This document shows positions 54,690 to 63,490 of a DNA stretch of 64,000 nucleotides, piece by piece. Every line of letters starts with the position of its first letter. Within the stretch, counting starts at the first letter, position 1. Under the pieces are notes generated by a model. It searched no databases. It saw only the letters and a list, made by a program, of their open reading frames with translations, and was not told the DNA's origin. The stretch is from assembly GCA_963708165.1 (NCBI GenBank), contig OY970187.1:2728001-2792000 (forward strand). The letters are read 5' to 3'. Both the position numbers and the translations under genes were made by a program. The DNA is from Rubricoccus sp963708165 (GTDB lineage Bacteria > Bacteroidota > Rhodothermia > Rhodothermales > Rubricoccaceae).

Positions 54690-54697
54690 TACCTTCC
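54690..54697 (+). promoter_or_regulatory. Promoter -7 element TACCTTCC 3 nt before ATG
   Basis: TACCTTCC-GCC-ATG. This is the same architecture as at priA (TAGCTTGC-GCC-ATG), so the message is probably leaderless. Confidence 0.5.
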
Positions 54698-54700
54698 GCC

Positions 54701-55096
54701 ATGTTCGAGTCCATGCCCAAGCCCCTCCGCGCGCTCGTCGTCGATGACGAGTCCGACGTTCAGATTCTGTTCCAGCAGCGGTTCCGCCGCGAGATCCGGA
54801 AGGGCGACATCGAGTTGCAGTTCGCGCTCAGCGGCCAGGAAGCGCTCGCAGTGCTCCACGACGGCGCCGCCGCCGATGTCGTGGTGGTGCTCTCGGACGT
54901 GAACATGCCCGGCATGAACGGGCTCGAGCTGCTCGGCCGCATCAAGGAAGAGTTTCCCGACCTGGAGGTCTACATGGTCACCGCCTACGACGACGGCGAG
55001 CTCAAGACGACCGCGCTCGCTAAGGGCGCCAGAGGCTACCTGACCAAGCCCATCGACTTCGGCACGCTCAAGGAAGAGGTCTTCGGGCTGAACTAA
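54701..55096 (+). CDS. Single-domain response regulator
   Basis: The protein has 131 residues and consists of a receiver only: acidic pocket DDE at 15-17, phospho-acceptor Asp66 in VVVLSDVNMPGMNG, Thr94 in VTAYDD and Lys116 in YLTKPIDF. It has no output domain, so it should relay a signal or act by binding a partner (CheY-like). An ATG five codons in (SMPKPL) is an alternative start, but the promoter position favours 54701. No kinase is adjacent; the nearest is the TPR histidine kinase at 46663. Confidence 0.92.
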   Translation: MFESMPKPLRALVVDDESDVQILFQQRFRREIRKGDIELQFALSGQEALAVLHDGAAADVVVVLSDVNMPGMNGLELLGRIKEEFPDLEVYMVTAYDDGELKTTALAKGARGYLTKPIDFGTLKEEVFGLN

Positions 55097-55185
55097 ACCC
55101 CGGCAGGCACACGTTTCGCCGGAAGCCTCTGGCGACACGGCCATGCGCCTCTGGCGCAGGTGAGGCGTACCCTCTCAGCACGGCT

Positions 55186-55737
55186 ATGCGCGTTCTGCTG
55201 CTTTTCCTGCTCTGCCTTCCCTTTGCATCGGGTTGCGATACTGCGCTCTCGCCGTACGAGGATGGGATCGTAGAGGGCACCTACACCCTGCCCGACGGGA
55301 CGACTGCCTCGTTTACGTCCCGCGCCACCGCGCAGGCCTACCGGTATAGTGGTCTCGGCACCTCCGACACCTTCCAGTTTGGGACCGCGTACGAGTCCGA
55401 GGACACGGGCACGCTCCCAACGGTACGGATCGCGCAAGATGGTCTGCGACCCGTGCCGGGTACGTTTTCTGCGGCGCTCTTGGGCGACGGCGTAAACCCG
55501 CCGGTCAGCGCCTCGATATTCATTCGCGACGTGCCCGGCTTCGAGGTCGAGAGAGGCGGCACCACGTCATCCGCCGCCTCGGTGTACCTCGGCATTCAGG
55601 GCACGGTCACGCTCCGCACTGTGGGCGACCGCATCGAGGGCACGTTCGACCTCTACGGCACGCCCGACGGCGCGCCCGAATCGGTGAGCGTCCGCGTGGA
55701 AGGCCGCTTCGACACGCCCTGGCTAGAAGCGCGGTAG
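55186..55737 (+). CDS. Lipoprotein of unknown function
   Basis: The protein has 183 residues. Signal peptide MRVLLLFLLCLPFASGC has a lipobox with Cys17. The mature part is beta-rich (GIVEGTYTLPDGTTASFTS ... VTLRTVGDRIEGTFDLYG) and resembles lipocalin or calycin-like sheets, but no family can be named. A -7-like TACCCTCT is 18 bp before the ATG. Confidence 0.68.
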   Translation: MRVLLLFLLCLPFASGCDTALSPYEDGIVEGTYTLPDGTTASFTSRATAQAYRYSGLGTSDTFQFGTAYESEDTGTLPTVRIAQDGLRPVPGTFSAALLGDGVNPPVSASIFIRDVPGFEVERGGTTSSAASVYLGIQGTVTLRTVGDRIEGTFDLYGTPDGAPESVSVRVEGRFDTPWLEAR

Positions 55738-55814
55738 CGTGCGCCAGAGGCCTCTGGCGCGCGGGGGACTTCTCTGGGACCGACGGGTTAGGGACGGCCT
55801 CTCTCGTCCCTGTG

Positions 55815-56888
55815 ATGCCGCGCGTACTCCTTCTCGCCCTCGCTCTATTCCCTCTCTCCGCCAGAGGCCAGGCGCCTGAGGCACAAGTCTCTGGCGCTCC
55901 GGCCCAGCGGGCGGTAGCGGCCGTTCACGAGGCGCCGCCGTACGCGATCCGCAACGCTGACGGCTCGTGGAGCGGCATTGCGGTGGAACTGTGGCGCGAG
56001 GTGGCGCAGATGGAAGGACTCTCGCCCGACGTGATTGAGGTGCCCGAGGACCGTTTGCTCGCCTCGGTCGCCTCTGGCGAGGTCGACGTGGCGATTACCG
56101 CCGTCGCCTCGCCAGAGGACGAAGCCCGCGTCGACTTCGTGCTCCCCTACCACGTCGCCACGCTGGGCGTGGCGAGGCCCGCGAACGCAGGATTCGGGTC
56201 CACCTCGAAGCGGTTTCTCTCCTCCACCGTGTACCGCACGATGGCGCTGACGCTCGTTCTGCTGCTGGTCGTGGGCGTGGCGGAGTGGCTGTTCGAGCGG
56301 CGCAACGACGACACAGACTTCGACAAAGGCCCCACGGGTGTCTGGCACGGCTTCTACTGGGCAGGCGTCACCATGACGACGATCGGCTACGGCGACAAAG
56401 TGCCGAAAACGCTCGGCGGGCAGATCCTCGCGCTCGTGTGGATGATCGCGGCGCTGGGCCTCACCTCGATCCTCACGACGGCTCTCGTCTCCGCGCTCGG
56501 GATCGGAGAGAACGGGCCGGTGCAACTTCCGGACGGTGTGCGCGGGATGACGGTCGGCGTGGAAGCGGGCTCCGACGCGGAGGCGTTTCTCCAGTCTGAG
56601 CGCGTCCGCGTGCTGGCGTTTCCGAGCGTCGCCAGAGGCTTGGACGCGCTCGAAGCCGACAGCGTGGACACGTTCGTGGCCGGGGCACCGCAGTTGCAAA
56701 ACGCAGTCAACGAACAGGGGCGGTCTGGCCTGCAGGTGGCGACGACGGGTGTGAGCCCTCGGCAGCGGGCCTTTGCAGTCGCGCAGGGAAGCGCGCTGCG
56801 CGAGAGCCTGTCGCGCGCTGTGCTCGACCGTGCCAGCGGCCCCGAATGGCAGGCCACGCTAAACCGCTATGTGGGCGCGGGCGGCTAG
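55815..56888 (+). CDS. Ligand-gated potassium channel of the GluR0 type
   Basis: The protein has 357 residues (the GTG at 55812 is one codon upstream). A signal peptide and a solute-binding lobe (PPYAIRNADGSWSGIAVELWREVA ... VASGEVDVAITAVASPEDEARVDF) are followed by a membrane span (TMALTLVLLLVVGVAEWLFE), the pore TMTTIGYGDKVP with the K+ filter, a second span (ILALVWMIAALGLTSILTTALV), and the second binding lobe (GMTVGVEAGSDAEAFL). This order, a binding protein split by a 2TM pore, is that of prokaryotic glutamate-receptor channels such as GluR0. An amino-acid ligand is likely. The stop overlaps the opposite-strand stop (CTAG 56885-56888). Confidence 0.9.
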   Translation: MPRVLLLALALFPLSARGQAPEAQVSGAPAQRAVAAVHEAPPYAIRNADGSWSGIAVELWREVAQMEGLSPDVIEVPEDRLLASVASGEVDVAITAVASPEDEARVDFVLPYHVATLGVARPANAGFGSTSKRFLSSTVYRTMALTLVLLLVVGVAEWLFERRNDDTDFDKGPTGVWHGFYWAGVTMTTIGYGDKVPKTLGGQILALVWMIAALGLTSILTTALVSALGIGENGPVQLPDGVRGMTVGVEAGSDAEAFLQSERVRVLAFPSVARGLDALEADSVDTFVAGAPQLQNAVNEQGRSGLQVATTGVSPRQRAFAVAQGSALRESLSRAVLDRASGPEWQATLNRYVGAGG

Positions 56889-57190
56889 CCTCTGGCAGAA
56901 TCCGCGCTCGGCGCGAGAGGGGCACTCTCCGGATCGGCAGCGAGGGGCTCGGCGTCGCTCGCAGCGTCGCCAGGGGCCTCTGGCGCGTGGCGCGGGTTCT
57001 TGGGAATGCCGATGGTGCCCGAGAGCAGCACGATCCCCAGCAGCGTGCTCGCCACGAGCACGACCGGGATAAACGGCCTCGCGGGTTGCGGCAGCACGAG
57101 CCAGCCCATCGCGTCCAACAGCGCGAGCGCGAGGCTGAGCGCGAAGACGACGCCAGAGGCGATCAGGAGGCGGAAGAGACCGGCGGACAT
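56885..57190 (-). CDS. Small two-span membrane protein
   Basis: The protein has 101 residues from the ATG at 57190. Two spans (LFRLLIASGVVFALSLALALL, FIPVVLVASTLLGIVLLSGTIG) lead to a Pro/Ala/Glu tail partly encoded by repeat units. The function is unknown. It shares the stop tetranucleotide CTAG with the channel gene on the other strand. Confidence 0.6.
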   Translation of the reverse strand: MSAGLFRLLIASGVVFALSLALALLDAMGWLVLPQPARPFIPVVLVASTLLGIVLLSGTIGIPKNPRHAPEAPGDAASDAEPLAADPESAPLAPSADSARG

Positions 57191-57232
57191 GGCACCCGCA
57201 CGCGCGAGACCCGGCCCGCGTTCTCCCGCGGC

Positions 57233-57240
57233 TAGCTTTC
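57233..57240 (+). promoter_or_regulatory. Promoter -7 element TAGCTTTC
   Basis: TAGCTTTCG lies 21 bp before the start of the L,D-transpeptidase-like gene and matches TAnnTTTG at most positions. Confidence 0.45.
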
Positions 57241-57261
57241 GCCATCTCTCCGCCAGATTCC

Positions 57262-58056
57262 ATGCGTCTGTTCCTGCTCCTCGCGTTTGTCCTTGTGCCT
57301 CTGGCGGGATGCGCCGCACAGCCCGGTCCTGCGCCAGAGGCGTCGGCGATCCCGAGTGCGAGCACGCAATTGGTGCTCGTCACCACGCCCTCTTGGAACG
57401 CGACCGATGGCACGCTGCGCACGTTCGAGCGCGACGCCAGAGGCTCCGGCGGGGCGCGCCTCTGGCGGGAAGTGGGCGCGCCGACGGCTACGGTCGTGGG
57501 GCGGAGCGGCCTGGGGTGGGGGAGGGGCCTCCACGCGCCAGAGGCAGGCGTTCAAAAGCGCGAGGGTGACGGGCGCGCGCCCGCAGGCGCGTTCAGCCTC
57601 AGCGCCGCCTTCGGCTACGCCGCGGGCGAGCCGACAGGCCTGCCGTACGTGCAGGCCACCCCCTCGCTCATGTGCGTGGACGACGCCGCCTCGGCGTTTT
57701 ACACCCTCGTCGTGGACGCGGACGCGGTCGCGCCGGACTGGACCTCGCGGGAGCAGATGCGGCGCGCGGACAGCCTCTACAGCCTCGGCGTCGTCGTAGC
57801 ACACAACGGGCCAGGCATCACAGACGATCTGGTTGGAGGCGCCTCTGGCGCCACGCCAGAGGCGGGCGCGGGCTCGTGCATCTTTCTCCACGTCTGGCGC
57901 GGACCGGGCTCGTCCACCGCAGGCTGCACGGCCATGCCGAGCGCCTCGCTGCAACGCGTGATGGGTTGGCTGGACGCGCGCCAGAGGCCCGTCCTGGTGC
58001 AGCTTCCCGAGCCAGAGGCGGAGCGCCTGCGCGCAGTGTGGGGACTTCCGGAATAG
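57262..58056 (+). CDS. L,D-transpeptidase (YkuD-like) lipoprotein
   Basis: The protein has 264 residues. Signal peptide MRLFLLLAFVLVPLAGC has a lipobox (LAGC). The catalytic signature is GSCIFLHVWRGPGSSTAGCTAM, with His and Cys of the YkuD/ErfK fold, preceded by VVAHNGPG. The enzyme would crosslink or trim peptidoglycan or act on related peptides. The sequence around RAPAGAFSLSAAFGY fits the PAGxF motif of the family. Repeat-encoded patches (APEAS, ASGATPEAGAG) lie in loops. The stop TAG joins CCTCTGGCG. Confidence 0.82.
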   Translation: MRLFLLLAFVLVPLAGCAAQPGPAPEASAIPSASTQLVLVTTPSWNATDGTLRTFERDARGSGGARLWREVGAPTATVVGRSGLGWGRGLHAPEAGVQKREGDGRAPAGAFSLSAAFGYAAGEPTGLPYVQATPSLMCVDDAASAFYTLVVDADAVAPDWTSREQMRRADSLYSLGVVVAHNGPGITDDLVGGASGATPEAGAGSCIFLHVWRGPGSSTAGCTAMPSASLQRVMGWLDARQRPVLVQLPEPEAERLRAVWGLPE

Positions 58057-58183
58057 CCTCTGGCGCCGAGCTTGAGCGCCGAATGGGCCAGAGACGTGCG
58101 GCGTGCGGTGACGGTGTTGGGCCGCGTACCAGGTAGATAGAGAGTGAACGCCTTCCCCGCGTGCCCTCTCGATCCTCCCTGCC

Positions 58184-59669
58184 ATGCTGCGCGTTCTCAC
58201 CGCTTCCCTCCTCATCCTCGCCTCTGGCGCCCACGCCCAGGTCTCGCAGGTGCTGGACCTGCTTCCCGGAAACCAGCACGGCTTTCGCGGCATCGAGCGT
58301 CGCCGTCTACGACGGCCGTCTGTACTTCTCCGGGCGAGACGCCACCGGCGAGGTCAAACTGTGGGCCTACGACAGCGCCACCGATACCGCGACGCGCGCT
58401 GGAGGGAGCGACGCAAACAGCGAACCGAGAGGCTTCACCGTCTACAACGACTCGTTGTTTTTCGCCGCTGTGAGCGGCTCCGGCGTGGCGCTCTACGCCT
58501 ACGACGGCGCCGAGTGAACACTACCACGCGAGATCTCCGGCGCCAGAGGCCCCGGCGGCGACCGCGGCGGCGAGTTCATCGTGTACGACGATGATCTTTA
58601 CTTCAACGCTTCCGGCGACGGGCAAGGCCGTGAACTCTGGCGCTACGACGGCGCGACAGGGACGGTCGAACTCGCCGCCGAGATCGAGCCAGGTCGCGGA
58701 CCGGAAGCGACCCGCGCCAGTTCGCTGTCTACGACGGGCGACTGTATCTTCAGCGCCGATACAGATGCTGAAGGCCGCGAGCTGTGGAGCTACGACGCGG
58801 CCTCTGGCGCCACCGCGATGATCGACGTACGGCCCGGTGGGGACAGCGCCAGCCCCGGCCTGCCCATCGTCTACGCAGGCGCGCTCTACTTCGCGGCTAC
58901 CTCGCCCGATGTTCGGCGGAGAACTGATGGTGTTCAACGGCACAACCGTCGTTCTGTAGCCGCCGAGATTCGCCCGGGCGCTGGTGGCGGCGCGAGCGGC
59001 GAGCCGATGGCGGTCCTCGGAGACGTGCTCTACTTCCAGGGCAACGACAGCGTGACCGGCGGCGAGCTGTGGAGCTACACGGCGAGCGGAGGCGCCACGC
59101 TCGCGGCAGACATCCACGTAGGCACGCCGCAGGCCAACAGCTTCCCCACCGCTCTGACGCGTCTTCGAAGGCCGACTGTATTTCAGCGCCAACAACGGCA
59201 CAAGCGGGCAAGAGCTGTGGTCGTACGACGGCGCCCCCACGCTCGTCTCAGACATTCGGTCTGGTGCAGCAGCGGCAGCAACCCAGGCTCGTTCGTGGCT
59301 CTACAACGGCGCGCTCTACTTGAAGGCCAACGACGGCGTGAGCGGCAGACGAGCTGTGGCGCCTGGGCACCTCGTCTACGGACTCTGGCAACACACCCGG
59401 CTCCGGCGCCAGAGGCGCTGGAACTGACAGGCGCCAACCCATTCCAAGGCGCTACGTCGGTCCGCGTTCGCGTGTCGCTCTCCGCAAGTCCGTCGAGGTC
59501 GCCTTGTTCGACGCGCTCGGGCGGCGTGTGCGGACGCTCTACCACGGCACTGTAGCCGCAGGAGGCGAGCGTCGAGGTCTCCGCCAGAGGCCTCGCTCCC
59601 GGCACCTACGTCGTGCGCGCCTCTGGCGACGCGCTCCGCGCCAGCCTTGCGATTGCCGTCGTGCGCTGA
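58184..59669 (+). pseudogene. Secreted ELWxxDGT-repeat protein with type IX tail, multiply frameshifted
   Basis: The ATG at 58184 gives a signal peptide (MLRVLTASLLILASGAHAQ). With repeated frame changes the rest reads as about 60-residue units of the ELWxxDGT type: YDGRLYFSGRDATGEVKLWAYDSATD, YDDDLYFNASGDGQGRELWRYDGATG, ADTDAEGRELWSYDAASG and GNDSVTGGELWSYTASGG. The end matches a sorting domain (VALFDALGRRVRTLYHG ... GTYVVRASGDALRASLAIAVVR). Shifts occur near 58297, 58512, 58535, 58907, 58955, 59163 and several between 59250 and 59580. It is either decayed or badly sequenced. A role as a surface propeller is likely in the intact form. Confidence 0.75.
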
Positions 59670-59777
59670 CGGACCCTTGTGTGCTGAGGGCTCGGTCGCC
59701 AGAGGCGGAATCCACAGCCCATGCACGTCCGCGGGCGGGCGCTGCGCGTAGCCTCTGGCGAAACACCGCCCTGACCC

Positions 59778-60875
59778 ATGCCGCTTACCCAAGACGCCGT
59801 CCTCGCGGCCCTCTCCACCGTCGAAGAACCCGATCTCAAGGACGACCTGGTCACGCTCGGCATGATCCGCGACCTCGTCGTTGAGGGCGACGCGGCGGCA
59901 TTCACGGTCATGCTGACCACGCCCGCGTGCCCGCTCAAGGAGCTGATCCGGCAGCGCTGCGAGACCGCCATCCACCGCGACTGCGGCGAGCACGTCACGG
60001 TGAGCATCCAGATGGAGGCCGACACGACCACGCCAGAGGCGCAGGTCGCGCAAGGCGGCGCCTCTGGCGTCAAGAACTTTATCGCCGTCGCCAGCGGCAA
60101 GGGCGGCGTGGGCAAGAGCACCGTTGCGGCCAACCTCGCCGTCGCACTCGCCGAGGCCGGTGCTCGCGTGGGACTGCTCGATATCGACGTGTACGGCCCC
60201 AGCGTGCCCGTCATGTTCGGCATCGCGCCCGACGAGAAGCCGCGCGTCAACGAGGAGCGCAAGATCATTCCGCTCGTCCGCTACGGCGTCAAGCTGCTCT
60301 CGATGGGCTTCCTCGTGGACCCCAAGAACGCCGTCGTGTGGCGCGGCCCGATGGCCTCCAGCGCCGTCAAGCAGTTCGTCAACGACGCCGTCTGGGGCGA
60401 GTTGGATTACCTCATCATCGACCTCCCGCCGGGCACAGGCGACATCCAACTCACGCTCGTGCAGACGGTCCCTGTGACCGGCACCGTCATCGTCAGCACG
60501 CCGCAAGAGGTCGCGCTGACGGATGCGCGCAAGGGCATCAAGATGTTCGAGAAGACCGGTGTCCCGGTTCTGGGCATCGTGGAAAACATGGCCTACTTCA
60601 CGCCGCCGGATCTGCCCGACCGCAAGTACTTCCTCTTCGGCCAGGCAGGCGCGCAAAAGCTCGCCGCCGAGATGGAGGTCCCGCTTCTGGCGGAGATCCC
60701 GCTGGAGCAGGCCACGCGAGAGGCGGGCGACCTGGGCGCACCCGTCACGGTCCGCGAGCCCGACTCGCTGAGCGCGGGCATCTTCCGCGAGCTCGCAGGC
60801 CGCGTCGCGCAAGAGGTGAGCATCCGCAACGCCGAGGCCCCGGCGACGCAGCAAATAGAGATTTTGCACCGGTAG
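59778..60875 (+). CDS. Mrp/NBP35-family Fe-S cluster carrier ATPase
   Basis: The protein has 365 residues. An N-terminal MIP18/DUF59 domain (AALSTVEEPDLKDDLVTLGMIRDL, 9-85) precedes the deviant Walker A GKGGVGKST near residue 110, with DIDVYGPSVP and IIDLPPGTGDIQLTL. These proteins carry iron-sulfur clusters to apoproteins. The CxxC pair of proteobacterial ApbC is absent; the same region reads ENMAYFTPPDLPDRKY, as I recall for Bacteroidota members. The NifU-like gene lies 330 bp downstream on the same strand, which suggests related functions. Confidence 0.9.
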   Translation: MPLTQDAVLAALSTVEEPDLKDDLVTLGMIRDLVVEGDAAAFTVMLTTPACPLKELIRQRCETAIHRDCGEHVTVSIQMEADTTTPEAQVAQGGASGVKNFIAVASGKGGVGKSTVAANLAVALAEAGARVGLLDIDVYGPSVPVMFGIAPDEKPRVNEERKIIPLVRYGVKLLSMGFLVDPKNAVVWRGPMASSAVKQFVNDAVWGELDYLIIDLPPGTGDIQLTLVQTVPVTGTVIVSTPQEVALTDARKGIKMFEKTGVPVLGIVENMAYFTPPDLPDRKYFLFGQAGAQKLAAEMEVPLLAEIPLEQATREAGDLGAPVTVREPDSLSAGIFRELAGRVAQEVSIRNAEAPATQQIEILHR

Positions 60876-61208
60876 ACGAGGGATGCGGGATAGGGGATGA
60901 GGGATGGGCAGATCGCCCGAACCGCCTCTGGCGCTCTGTTCTACCTCCCTTCCCAGACGGAAAGGGACGGGGGAGGGTGACCGCTCGACTTCAAGGTCGC
61001 GCTCGACTGGATCGGCCCCTCCCGGCCTCCCCTATCTCAGGGAGGCAGACATGCGGCCTCTCTGGCGCCAGAGGCCTGGGATGATTTGCTTCCAGTCCCC
61101 AGTCCCCAGTCCCCAGTCCCCCAGTCCCGAACCCTCCCGCGCCTCTGGCGCGTTGACCCCGCCAGAGGCTCCGGCCCCTGCGTATCATCCGCACAGCACC
61201 CCAGACCG
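60876..61208. other. Intergenic region with heptamer repeats
   Basis: No gene was found. It contains GGGATGCGGGATAGGGGATG (also near 35218), an inverted CCTTCC...GGAAAGG stretch near 60945-60965, half-sites, a near-palindrome at about 61062, and a run of CAGTCCC heptamers (61092-61128). TATCATCC near 61183 is a weak candidate -7 box for the NifU-like gene. Confidence 0.6.
61092..61128 (+). repeat. Tandem heptamers (CCAGTCC type)
   Basis: About five near-perfect units of 7 bp (CAGTCCC). A shorter run of the same heptamer is at 19252-19266, next to the rsgA stop. Confidence 0.8.
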
Positions 61209-61472
61209 ATGGCCGACGACTCGACTCATTCCGACTTGCTGGACCGCATCGAGACCGCGCTCGACGCCATCCGCCCGTACCTGATGGCAGACGGCGGCTC
61301 GACACGTGTTCACCGCGTCACGCCCGACATGGTCGTGGAACTAGAACTGCTCGGCGCGTGCGGCACCTGTCCGCTCAGCATGATGACGCTTCGCGGCGGC
61401 ATCGAGCAGACCATCAAACGCGCTGTGCCCGAGGTGTCGCGCGTCGAAGTGGTGACGCCGGAGCCCGCCTAA
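61209..61472 (+). CDS. NifU C-terminal domain protein (Nfu-type Fe-S scaffold)
   Basis: The protein has 87 residues and is a single Nfu domain: IRPYLMADGGSTRVHRV near residue 20 and GACGTCPLSMMTLRGGIE, where the CxxC binds a [4Fe-4S] cluster on a dimer. It delivers clusters to target enzymes. Its position after the Mrp-type ATPase fits a shared role in Fe-S assembly. Confidence 0.9.
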   Translation: MADDSTHSDLLDRIETALDAIRPYLMADGGSTRVHRVTPDMVVELELLGACGTCPLSMMTLRGGIEQTIKRAVPEVSRVEVVTPEPA

Positions 61473-61579
61473 CCCGTCTTTCCCTCTAGCGGCGCTGGCG
61501 CCTGCCCCGGACGCCGATCCGGAGGCGCCGCACCTGTTTCAGCGCACCGCCCCCGCGCGTTCGTACCCCACCACCCCCG

Positions 61580-62299
61580 ATGGCCGACAGCCCTTCCCGC
61601 CCTGGCACCGCCAGCGGGGAGCCGACCACAGCCTGCGACGCCTCTGGCGCGCCGCAGCGAGAGCTCCACCACATCACCCGCATCGACATCGAGCCGTCGG
61701 ACGCGTACCCCAACCGCCATCCCACCCACGGGTGGCAGGTCCGCGCCCGGCGCGATGGGAAACGCCTCTCCAAGTTCTTCGCCGACGCCAAGCACGACGA
61801 CCGCGACGGCGCCCTGGAAAGCGCGAAAACGTACCGAGACCAGCTTCTCTCTGACATGCCTGATTCCCCTCAGAAGCCGCGCAAGGCGTGGAGCAACACC
61901 GGCGTCGTGGGCCTTTCGGTCCGCGAGAAGGACGAGGGCGCCAAGCCGCGACAGTACGTCCAACTCAACTGGATGGACGCTAGCGGCAAGCGCAAAGCGG
62001 CCTCGTTCTCGGTCGAGAAGTGGGGCCTGCGCCGCGCACTCTGGAACGGCTGCCTGCGCCTCTACCGCGAGCGCCAGGACGCGGGCTACCCCGTCGAGGA
62101 GCCGCACGTAATGTTCGCCCGCTCGCAAGAGCCATTTACGGACCAGATCCGCAAGGAGCAGTTCGAGGAGGCACGTCTGGAAGCCCAGGCCGAGGCCGAG
62201 CGCAAGGCCGCGGAGCACGCCGCGACACCGGAGGGCAAGATGGAGGCCGACGCGAAGCAACTCAAGAGCGTCGAGGAGGCGCTGTTCGGCAAGTTCTAG
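61580..62299 (+). CDS. Protein with AP2-like DNA-binding segments
   Basis: The protein has 239 residues. Two segments resemble the AP2 fold: HGWQVRARRDGKRLSKFFAD with ALESAKTYRDQLL, and TGVVGLSVREKDEGAKPRQY with WGLRRALWNGCLRLYRE. Prokaryotic AP2 proteins are often linked to mobile DNA or integrases, but no such gene is close. The C-terminus is a helical Glu/Ala/Lys coil (ARLEAQAEAERKAAEHA). The middle and end of the gene are free of the CCTCTGGCG repeat for about 650 bp. The assignment rests on pattern only. Confidence 0.5.
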   Translation: MADSPSRPGTASGEPTTACDASGAPQRELHHITRIDIEPSDAYPNRHPTHGWQVRARRDGKRLSKFFADAKHDDRDGALESAKTYRDQLLSDMPDSPQKPRKAWSNTGVVGLSVREKDEGAKPRQYVQLNWMDASGKRKAASFSVEKWGLRRALWNGCLRLYRERQDAGYPVEEPHVMFARSQEPFTDQIRKEQFEEARLEAQAEAERKAAEHAATPEGKMEADAKQLKSVEEALFGKF

Positions 62300-62356
62300 C
62301 CTCTGGCGCAATCATGTTTGCCGGGCCTCTGGCGCCAGAGGCCCGGTCGTGGAGGC

Positions 62357-63490
62357 TCAGGTGTACTCCGTGCCACCCTTGCGCGTGAGGTACGTGTCGC
62401 TGATGGACTTGAGCTGGACGCGGCCCAGTCCAGCGTCCTCGCGCTCGGTCGCGGAGCGCACCACGACGCCCTCGCGCAGGTGCGTCTCGCGCCCGCTCAC
62501 GGCTTCCCGGCCCGACGTGTGCTCGGCCAGAGCAGCGGCGGAGTACGGGCCGCGGTAGAGAACCGGGACGCGGTCGAGGCCCATCGCGGCGCACGTCTCG
62601 TCCAACTCGGCATCGTTCAAAAACCGGCCGTGGCTGCGCTGCCCGACGTACACGTCGAACACCCGATAGCTGATGGCCTCTGGCGCACCGTCCTCGCGGC
62701 CGTAGCGCAAGTCTTGGATGCCCGCGCCGAACACCTCGCCGAGGACAAAGACGGGCTCGGTCACGTCGCCAGAGGCCTCGCCGAAGACGCGGGCGATACG
62801 GTCTGCGAGCGCGCGATCCTGCGCGATGCGGGTGTAGACGTTGAGGCGACCTCCGGACGTGTCGAACACGAGGCCCTTGCCCCCCAGGCCTTTGGAGAAG
62901 ACCACGACGTTGCCATGCGTGCCGTCCGCCATCGCCAGAGGCAGCACGCCGCAGCCCATAAACGTGCCGTGCAGCTTCTCGGTCATCACGACCGGCTCGC
63001 CATGTTGCAGCACGTCCGGCCAGCGCTTGACGTTCTCGATGTCGTACGCCAGCGTCCGGTCCTGCCCCGCTGCCCACACGTCACCGCCCATCGACGTGGG
63101 CACCGGCGGCACGTACTTCTCGACCTCCAGAAACGCGGCCACGTCGTCGCCTTCGGCGACGGCACGGCGCTCGCCTCTGGCGTTCTCGATCGCGCCCTCC
63201 GCCAGAGGCACGACGAGCCCCTGCGAGAGCACGCCGCGCAGCCGGATCGCCTTGACGCGGTTCTTCTGGCTCCCGGAGAGCTTGCCGACAAGTCCCAGGC
63301 GCTCCTGCAAGTACTCGGGCACGAGCGAGCCCTCGGGGATGTACACCGCGAGATCGCCGGTCTGGTAGCGGTTCTTGACCACGACCGCGCGATAGCCGCC
63401 CACGGCGGCGAGCTCTAAGGCGTCGGCGTTGTCGTGCGGCTCGATGGTGAGGCGCACGACGGGACATTCGGTTCTGACGATCTCGGACAT
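62357..63490 (-). CDS. ATP-dependent RNA ligase, DraRnl (Rnl5) type
   Basis: The protein has 377 residues. An N-terminal OB-like domain (VVRLTIEPHDNADALELAAVGGYRAVVVKN, LAVYIPEGSLVPEYL) is followed by the nucleotidyltransferase motif I TEKLHGTFMG with the adenylated Lys near residue 169, motif IV-like FVLGEVFGAG and motif V-like EGVVVRS with a final lysine in VQLKSISDTYL. This layout matches Deinococcus DraRnl, which seals 3'-OH/5'-PO4 nicks in RNA and nicks with an RNA 3' end. Frame intact, single-gene unit. Confidence 0.88.
   Translation of the reverse strand: MSEIVRTECPVVRLTIEPHDNADALELAAVGGYRAVVVKNRYQTGDLAVYIPEGSLVPEYLQERLGLVGKLSGSQKNRVKAIRLRGVLSQGLVVPLAEGAIENARGERRAVAEGDDVAAFLEVEKYVPPVPTSMGGDVWAAGQDRTLAYDIENVKRWPDVLQHGEPVVMTEKLHGTFMGCGVLPLAMADGTHGNVVVFSKGLGGKGLVFDTSGGRLNVYTRIAQDRALADRIARVFGEASGDVTEPVFVLGEVFGAGIQDLRYGREDGAPEAISYRVFDVYVGQRSHGRFLNDAELDETCAAMGLDRVPVLYRGPYSAAALAEHTSGREAVSGRETHLREGVVVRSATEREDAGLGRVQLKSISDTYLTRKGGTEYT

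Noticed and set aside
54633..54700. TPP riboswitch upstream of thiE
   Set aside because: The intergenic gap is only 68 bp and has no CUGAGA or conserved thi-box core.
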